Shown one piece after another: positions 57,436-64,000 of a stretch of DNA of 64,000 nt (the first letter of the stretch is position 1; each line of letters starts with the position of its first letter). The stretch is from positions 6,414,966-6,478,965 of the forward strand of contig NC_033641.1 of the NCBI RefSeq assembly GCF_001540865.1, written 5' to 3'. The position numbers were made by a program, and so were the translations under genes. The notes under the pieces were generated by a model. It did not search any database. It saw only the letters and a list, made by a program, of their open reading frames with translations, and was not told where the DNA came from. Source of the stretch: Ananas comosus. Its lineage: Eukaryota > Streptophyta > Magnoliopsida > Poales > Bromeliaceae.

Positions 57436-57586
57436 ATTTCTAGGGATGGCAAACGAGCGAGCCGGCTCGCGTTCGACTCGTGTTCGGCTTGATATTTGGC
57501 GCGCTCGAGCTCGACTCGAAATTAAATAAGCCGAGCTTGAACAAAATAAAAGGCTCGAAATTTATTTCAAGCCGAGCTTGAGCATT
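57436..57586. mobile_element. hAT-like element end, cut by an N
   Basis: TAGGGATGGCAAACGAGCGAG, then GCTCGAGCTCGACTCG and AAGCCGAGCTTGA repeats, is the typical start of many plant hAT elements. It is cut at the single N at 57587, so the other end is unknown. Confidence 0.5.
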
Positions 57587-57587
57587 N

Positions 57588-58361
57588 AACCCTAAGTATT
57601 CAAAGCTAGGGTTTGTAGCTTACCTCTTAAGCTACACCAATGGAGAGGAGAGAAAGAGAGGAAGATGCTCCAAGCCTTCTTCTTCTTCTTCTCCTCCTTC
57701 TTCTTCTTCTCTTTCTCCTTCTTCTTCTTTGTTATCTCTAGAGAGAGAGGGAGCAAGAGAGAAATGAGAGTGACGGAGAGAAATGAGAGGCTGAGAGAGA
57801 GGGAGTGGGCTAATATGCCCCTCTATTGTAACAAAATCCACTTTAGTTCCTCTACTTTTCACCTCTTACGCAGCTGTCACTAGGCAGTTTTCGCCCAGAG
57901 GGACCGGTCTCCCCGACAAGGGACCGGTCCCCGAGAGCTCTCCCTGCAGTCTGGGGACTTTTCGCGCTCGGGATCCGGTCCTCACCTTAGGGACCGGTCC
58001 CTGGGAGACCGGTCTCTCCTAAGAGACTGGTTCCCGAACGGGGAACCTTCAGAACTTAGCCAATTTTGGCTTTCTCCCGCGGGTGTCGCGCACGGGGACC
58101 GGTCCCCTCAGCCAGGGACCGGTCGCATCGACCTCCCCCACGACCATCAGCTACGGGGGACCGGTCCTTCCCTCCAGGGACCGGTCCCCGAGAGCAAAAA
58201 TCTGCTGAATCCAGATTTCGTCCGTTTGCTCTCGCGGACTCAACTCCAAAGCACTTTTTGTGTCTTAGACATTCTTGACTCCCACAAAGGGTATTCTCTC
58301 GACGATCAGTCAATCCTGGATGAAGTACAATCCTCGAATTTCGAGAATTCACTTCCTTACA
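57588..58361 (-). repeat. Gypsy D 3' LTR, truncated by assembly join
   Basis: On the minus strand it starts TGTAAGGAAGTGAATTCTCG after the polypurine tract. 57899-58195 holds eight ACCGGT cores in GGGACCGGTC contexts, as in the LTRs of C. A CT/GA-rich block lies at 57640-57800. The outer end is missing beyond the N at 57587. Confidence 0.8.
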
Positions 58362-58392
58362 TCCTCCCCTCCTTAAAAAGAGTTTCGTCCTC
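58362..58392 (-). promoter_or_regulatory. Polypurine tract of gypsy D
   Basis: On the minus strand GAGGACGAAACTCTTTTTAA leads into GGAGGGGAGGA and then the LTR start TGTAAGG. Confidence 0.85.
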
Positions 58393-58432
58393 GAAACTAA
58401 CTCATTTCTTCACTTTAATTTAAATTCATACC

Positions 58433-61400
58433 TTATTCCTCAAATAGATGAGGATGGTGCTTTCTCATCAGATCCTCGAGTTCCCAGGTGGCTTCGCGAT
58501 CCTCGTGATTGCTCCACCTGACCTTCACATAAGGAATTTCTCGATTTCTCAATTTTCGCACCTCTCGGGCGATAATCCCTACCGGAAACTCTTCGTAGCT
58601 CAAGTCTCCTTGAAGTTCCGGCGGTTCATACAGCATTGCGTGCTCGGGGTCGTGAATGTACTTGCGGAGATTGGAGACATGGAACACATTGTGCACATCC
58701 GCGAGTTTCGGCGGCAGAGCAAGTCGATACGCCACTGTGCCGACTCGCTCCAATATCTCATATGGCCCAATGTACCGGGGACTCAGCTTTCCCCGTACTC
58801 CAAACCGCTTCACACCCCGCATTGGTGAAACCTTCAGGAATACGCGGTCACCTACCGCGAACTCTATATCTCGACGGCGCCTATCTGCGTAACTTTGCTG
58901 TCTCGACTGCGCCGTGAGCAACCTCTTGCGAGCAAGGCGGACTTTCTCTTCCGCTTCTCGCAACACATCTGGGCCGAACTCAGCACGCTCGCCTACATCG
59001 CTCCAGTGTATAGGAGATCGACACGTCCGCCCATAGAGAGCCTCGAACGGTGCCATCTCCACACTAGCATGGTAACTGTTGTTGTAGGCGAACTCGGCCA
59101 TGGGTAGGTGGTCACACCAACTTCCCTTATAGTCGATGACACACGCTCGCAACATATCCTCCAGAGTTTGAATGGTTCTCTCCGTTTGCCCATCGGTCTG
59201 AGGATGAAATGCGGTGCTAAAGTCGAGCCGTGTGCCAAGGGCTCCCTGCAGGCTCTTCCAAAAGTGTGAAGTGAACCGGGGGTCACGATCCGACACGATC
59301 GATTTCGGCACCCCATGCAGTCTCACTATCTCGTCAAGGTATACCTGCGCTAACTTGTCACCCGACCACGTGGTGTGGATCGGCAAGAAGTGAGCCGACT
59401 TCGTCAATCGGTCCACAATTACCCAAATTGCATCGTGGCCGCCCGTTGAGCGAGGCAAGCCGACCACGAAGTCCATCGATATATCCTCCCATTTCCAAAC
59501 GGGGATTGGTAGGCTTTGAAGCTTTCCCGCTGGAAATCGACGCTCTGCTTTCACTTGTTGGCACGTTAAGCACTTCGCCACAAAGCGCCCAATATCACCC
59601 TTCATTCCCGGCCACCAATAATGCATTTTCAATCCTCGATACATTTTGGTGCCGCCCGGGTGATCAGCATACGGAGATCTGTGTGCTTCTTGTAGAATCA
59701 ATTCGCGAAGCTCTCCATCTTTCGGCACACACCATCGGTTTCTAAACCGAAGCGCACCATCGGCGTTTATACTGAAATCGCCGCCACGCCCTTCCTCGAT
59801 GTTTCGCCGCACCTTTTGGAGCTCTGGGTCTGCGGGTTGCAGATCTTTAATCCTCTCCAACAAGGTCGGTTGGACAACGAGTGCCATCAGCTGAGTCGGG
59901 ACCTCGGGAGCGACCACTTCAAGGTCCAATCGCTCCATATCCAGCCACAGAGGTGTTTGCTGGGTAACATCAAATGCGAGGTTCTTCGCCGACTTCCTAC
60001 TTAGTGCGTCCGCGACCACATTTGCCTTCCCGGGGTGGTAGAGGATATCGACATCATAATCCTTTAACAGCTCCAACCACCGCCGCTGACGCATATTGAG
60101 CTCCTTCTGAGTAAACAAGTACTTTAAGCTCTTATGGTCGGTATAAATCTCACAGTGGGCACCATATAAATAGTGCCTTCACAGCTTTAAGGCGAAAATC
60201 ACTGCCGCTAGCTCCAAATCATGGATAGGATAGTTCTTTTCATAGCTCTTCAGCTGACGGGATGCATAAGCGATCACTTTCCCGTTTCGCATCAATACAC
60301 ACCCCAATCCAAGATAGGAGGCATCACTGTAGACTACGAAGTCTTCGCCTTGCACCGGTAGAGCGAGCACCGGAGTAGAAGTTAATCGTTGCTTCAACTC
60401 TTTGAAGCTTCGGTCACACTCCTCGCTCCAAACAAACTTGGTGCTTTTCTGGGTCAGGCGGGTAAGTGGAATTACTATATTGGAAAAGCCTTCCACAAAC
60501 CGCCTATAATAGCCCGCTAAGCCCACGAAGCTTCGAACCTCCGTGACATTCGTCGGGCGCGGCCAATCCTTGATTGCCTCAACTTTCCTCGGGTCTACAG
60601 AAACTCCACCCGCGGAAATTACATGCCCTAGAAATGCGACTTCTCGGAGCCAGAAGTCACACTTCTTCAACTTAGCATATAGCTTCTCCTCCCGAAGGAC
60701 TTGAAGCACTATTCTCAAATGCTCGGCATGTTCCTCGTCACTACGAGAATAGACCAATATGTCGTCTATAAATACCACGACGAATCGATCCAAATACTTC
60801 TTGAAGACACGGTTCATCAAGTCCATAAATGCCGCTGGGGCATTTGTGAGCCCAAATGGCATGACCGTGAATTCGTAATGTCCATACCGCGTACGAAATG
60901 CGGTCTTCTGCACGTCCTCCGGCTTGATCTTCAATTGGTGGTAGCCGGATTGCAAGTCTATCTTCGAGTACACGCACGACCCTTGCAACTGATCGAACAA
61001 GTCATCGATTCGGGGTAGTGGGTACTTATTCTTGATCGTGACTCTGTTCAATTCTCGGTAGTCCACGCAGAGTCGAAACGATCCGTCCTTCTTCCGTACA
61101 AACAACACCGGGGCTCCCCACGGTGATACACTGGGCCGGATAAATTGCTTGTCGAGGAGGTCTTGCAGTTGACTCCTCAACTCCTTTAGTTCCGCCGGCG
61201 CCATGCGGTACGGGGCCTTCGAGATCGGTGCGGTGCCGGGAATCAAGTCTATAACGAACTCGATCTCCCGATCCGGCGGTATCCCCGGCAACTCCACGGG
61301 AAACACATCCGGGAACTCCCGCACCACCGATAGCTCTTCCAATGTTGGAGCTACTCGTTCCACTTCCACAACAGTTGCCAAAAATGCCGCACAACCGTTG

Positions 61401-63169
61401 CTCACCAACTTTCTTGCCCTTGTCGCCGACACCGTCGCGACGAAGCACGAGCTCTGGCAAGCTTGATAGGTGAATTCTTCTTGTCCTGGCTCACGGAACG
61501 TGATCACCCTGCTCTTGCAGTCGATCGTTGCATGATACTTCGAAAGCCAGTCTATACCCAATATGACATCGTACGCCTCTAGTTTCGTGAGTTCCAACGT
61601 CCGGATTGGCATAATCCATTCGCCTATTTGCACCGGACACGAGGCGCACTCCGAGTAGGTATTAAATGTCGACCCAGGGCCCTCTACTCGCCACTTGTCA
61701 CTCGCTTCTATATGTATGCCATGCATGCGTGCGAATGATCTACTTATGAATGAATGCGTGGCTCCTGTATCAAATAAAGCCCTGGAGCGAACTCCGTTAA
61801 TTAAAACCATACCTGCCACAAGGCGATGCTCCTCCGCCTCCGCAGGTTCCTCAGCTTGGACCTGAGCGGCGAATACCCGTCCGCTCGGGGCCGATCGCGC
61901 CACCTCAGGTTGACGCGGCATCATCGCGCGTCCAGTCGACGCGGCCGTCGGTGGAGCTCCTCCATAGTGAGCCGGAATCGCCGGCGCCGATGCAATCGAA
62001 GGGGCAGGTGAGGCTCCTCCTCCCGGGCAATCTCGAATGAAGTGTCCCGGCTGCCCACATTTGTAGCACTTGCCTCGGCCTTGTTCACAGCGCGAGACCG
62101 GGTGGTCTCCGCCGCATACAATGCATCGCCGCGCTCCACCGCCTTTCTGTTGAGTGCGCGGATACTTCGGGGGTTTCTTGTAACGTGTCTGACCACCCGA
62201 ACTACCGCCGCCTTGGCGTTTCTTGCCTTTATCCTTGGACTCCGCCAAAAGCTCACGCTTCTCCCGAACGTGGGCGTCTCCGTGCTCCGCCCATAGCGCT
62301 CGATCAAAGACCTCAGCAAAGGTCGTGAGCTTAAGTATTTGCACGGCCTTGTAGATTCCCGGCCGAAGTCCTCGCAAGAACCACTCGGCCCGGTCCCGGT
62401 CATCCTTGACAACATCCGGGACGCAATCGATAATATGGGAGAATTCTTGTTCATACTCCGCCACTGAGCGGTCCCCTTGCTCTAGCTTGCGGAACTTCTC
62501 CTAGAGCTTCCGCTTTAATGTGTCGGGAAAATAATTGGCGAACATCTCCCGCTTAAATTCCTCCTATAACATCGGCGGAAGGCCGGGAAACCGATACCGC
62601 TTAACGCGCTTCCACCAAACCTTCGCCGCCTTCTCCAAGCAATGGGTGGCGAGGTACACCTTGTCCCTCTCCAAGGTACGCAAGTCGTCGAAGAGGGTTT
62701 CCATCGAGTCGATCCAAGACTCGACCATCTCCGGTTCCACCTTCTCGCTCTCAAAAGTTGGCGGATGGAACTTGTTGAACTTGATAAGAGCCGCCAATGC
62801 GTGCTCCCCCTCCACATCTTCGGCCGACACATTGGGTGTAGCCGATCCCGATGCCGCCTGTGGTGCGATCGCTGGCGGTGGGCGTGCCGTCACCGGAACC
62901 GCCGCTATGCCCTCACCCTCTGCCGCTCTAGGTATATGAGTCCAGGGTGCGGGCGGACCACCGCCTTCATTTGCTGTCGCAGCCGCCGCCGCAATCTGCC
63001 GCTCCAATAGATCTTGGAGCCGCTCGAATCGGGTCTCCTGGCGCTGCACCACGTCTGTCAGCGCGGTCACTTGCGCTTGCAACCGATCGATCAGGCTCGA
63101 TTCCTCCTGCTCGGGCACCTCAGGAGCCGGTGCTGGGGCAGTCCTACGCGTGTAGCGTCTTGGAGACAT
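58433..63169 (-). pseudogene. Gypsy D gag-pol with three in-frame stops
   Basis: One frame of about 1578 codons from ATG 63169 (MSPRRYTRRTAPAP). The ATG at 63211 is also in frame, but the GLMSPRR site fits gag starts better. Gag: HPPTFESEKVEPEMVESW, SMETLFDDLRTLER, CCHC knuckle [14 protein letters not shown] (about residues 368-381). Protease: [10 protein letters not shown] (about 467). [22 protein letters not shown], catalytic [11 protein letters not shown] (about 800). RNase [14 protein letters not shown]. Integrase: DHPGG ... CLTCQQ zinc site, [29 protein letters not shown]. Chromodomain: [20 protein letters not shown] at the end. Stops: TAG near 62563 and 62502 in gag, TGA near 60180 in RNase H where relatives have Trp (FALKLW). 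Otherwise well preserved. Confidence 0.92.
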
Positions 63170-63515
63170 TAGCCCCTGAAACGCAATTACTCGGTCAGTC
63201 ATCTTAACCAATTACCTCGTCGCAACTACGACACATGACGACTCATCAACACAATCGGGCGGAAGCACACAAGTGTACTCGTTCTAGACTCTTGGTATCA
63301 TGTCGTCGGCCGCCGACACAACCACCTCAAGACAAGAACTCACACAACTCGAATCCGTCTCTAATCACAACTAGAGACCTACACCAACTTCGACCTAATC
63401 GATTTAACCCCCGCCACCGCTATAGGTTCACGTTCCGCTCACGCACCTATAACGTTAAAGCTTGCCAACCTAGGGTCTCCTAGGTCATCCTAGACTCTCT
63501 TTACTTGCTCTTATT

Positions 63516-63527
63516 GCTCTGATACCA
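63516..63527 (-). promoter_or_regulatory. Primer-binding site of gypsy D (tRNA-Met)
   Basis: GCTCTGATACCA on the plus strand is the reverse complement of TGGTATCAGAGC, the initiator tRNA-Met primer site. It is separated by 8 bp from the LTR start TGTCACGCCCC at 63536. Confidence 0.9.
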
Positions 63528-63535
63528 CAAAAGAC

Positions 63536-64000
63536 TGTCACGCCCCGCCCCAAAATCACTACCAATTTGGCACGATTCGGCCGTGGCGACAGACCGCCGA
63601 ACGGACAGCACCTCCCCTGTCCGCCCAAGGCTCCACAACAAGAATGTGTACAAGAATTTACCCAGGACTTTAAACTCTAAACATACACATTCAACGAGGG
63701 CACAAACAGTGCCAACAATAAGAAGAGCAGGTAATCCACAAGATATACGAGTGAAATAAAGAGAGTACTTTACTAACTATTACAATAGTTGCATTCTTTA
63801 TATCATTTTTCGTCCAAAATACATAGCTCTCCAAATCCTCACCTACAATAAATCTCTCTCTATACATAGGTGACTAATGCAAAAGGGAAAGCTACTATAC
63901 TACCACGGTCTCACTGGTCGGGCGCGACGCCCTTGCCGCGGTCCTCTCTCTGCAGCCCTGAACCTACCACTGGAAATAGAGTGGGGTGAGAACTATCTTC
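63536..64000 (-). repeat. Gypsy D 5' LTR, runs off the window
   Basis: Starts TGTCACGCCCCGCCCCAAAA next to the primer site, and the LTR end motif is shared with A, B and C family ends. The remainder lies beyond 64000. No gene is seen in it. Confidence 0.8.

Larger units (their letters stand above)
57588..64000 (-). mobile_element. Ty3/gypsy chromodomain element D, minus strand
   Basis: Right to left: 5' LTR (from 63536, runs off the window), primer site (63516-63527), gag-pol in one frame (63169-58433), polypurine tract (58362-58392), 3' LTR (58361 leftwards, cut by N at 57587). A single gag-pol frame and a C-terminal chromodomain point to a chromovirus of the Tekay/Del kind. It is nearly full length and better preserved than A and C, so it is younger. 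Three nonsense changes make this copy inactive. Confidence 0.9.

Overview
The window is nuclear DNA of a flowering plant, probably a monocot. Intron-containing genes, chromodomain Ty3/gypsy elements, Helitrons, MITEs, a plant L1 and a Cassandra-type element all fit. ACCGGT-rich gypsy LTRs made me think of pineapple-like genomes, but I cannot verify a species. There is one convincing host gene, a two-exon gene for a 161-residue BAG-like/ubiquitin-like protein (42752-47223). Almost everything else is transposable-element DNA in layers. I saw no tRNA gene, genuine rRNA gene or CRISPR array.

Layout. 1-7016 and 32296-33324 are the two halves of one autonomous Helitron (HUH replicase, PIF1-type helicase, RPA-like ORF) whose 5' end lies outside the window. 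It is split by about 25 kb of nested LTR elements: chromodomain gypsy A (7017-9735 and 30812-32295, plus strand, 5' truncated); inside its 3' LTR gypsy C (9736-30806, minus strand, 5-bp target duplication GGTGT); inside C the pol-less LTR element B (13108-24838, plus strand, 4.5-kb LTRs). 33325-42590 is AT-rich intergenic DNA with MITEs, a degenerate Cassandra TRIM carrying 5S-rRNA-like sequence, and a 1.4-kb non-autonomous Helitron carrying a broken lipid-transfer-protein gene fragment. 42595-47223 is the host gene, its 4-kb intron filled by MITEs. 49390-52757 is a decayed L1-type LINE. 53058-57586 holds a MITE, a Mutator-type element with 9-bp target duplications, a third Helitron end with 245-bp GC-rich tandem repeats, and an hAT-like fragment. 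57588-64000 is gypsy D on the minus strand: gag-pol in one frame with three premature stops, between two LTRs cut by an assembly join and the window edge.

The most unusual observation is at 13108-14795. This block is the literal reverse, NOT the reverse complement, of 19895-21598. About 950 bases match exactly and the rest matches at roughly 95 percent. No known DNA transaction makes a non-complemented reversal, and the block starts exactly at a single-N join, so an assembly or gap-filling error is by far the likeliest cause; it should still be checked in raw reads. Other quality signals: a 100-N gap at 8087-8186; single-N joins at 37498, 44579 and 47949, each flanked by a near-identical direct duplication (unmerged overlapping or allelic contigs), one of which duplicates exon 2 of the host gene; and a stretch at about 22900-29130 full of single-base indels relative to its sister LTR copies, as expected of unpolished long reads.
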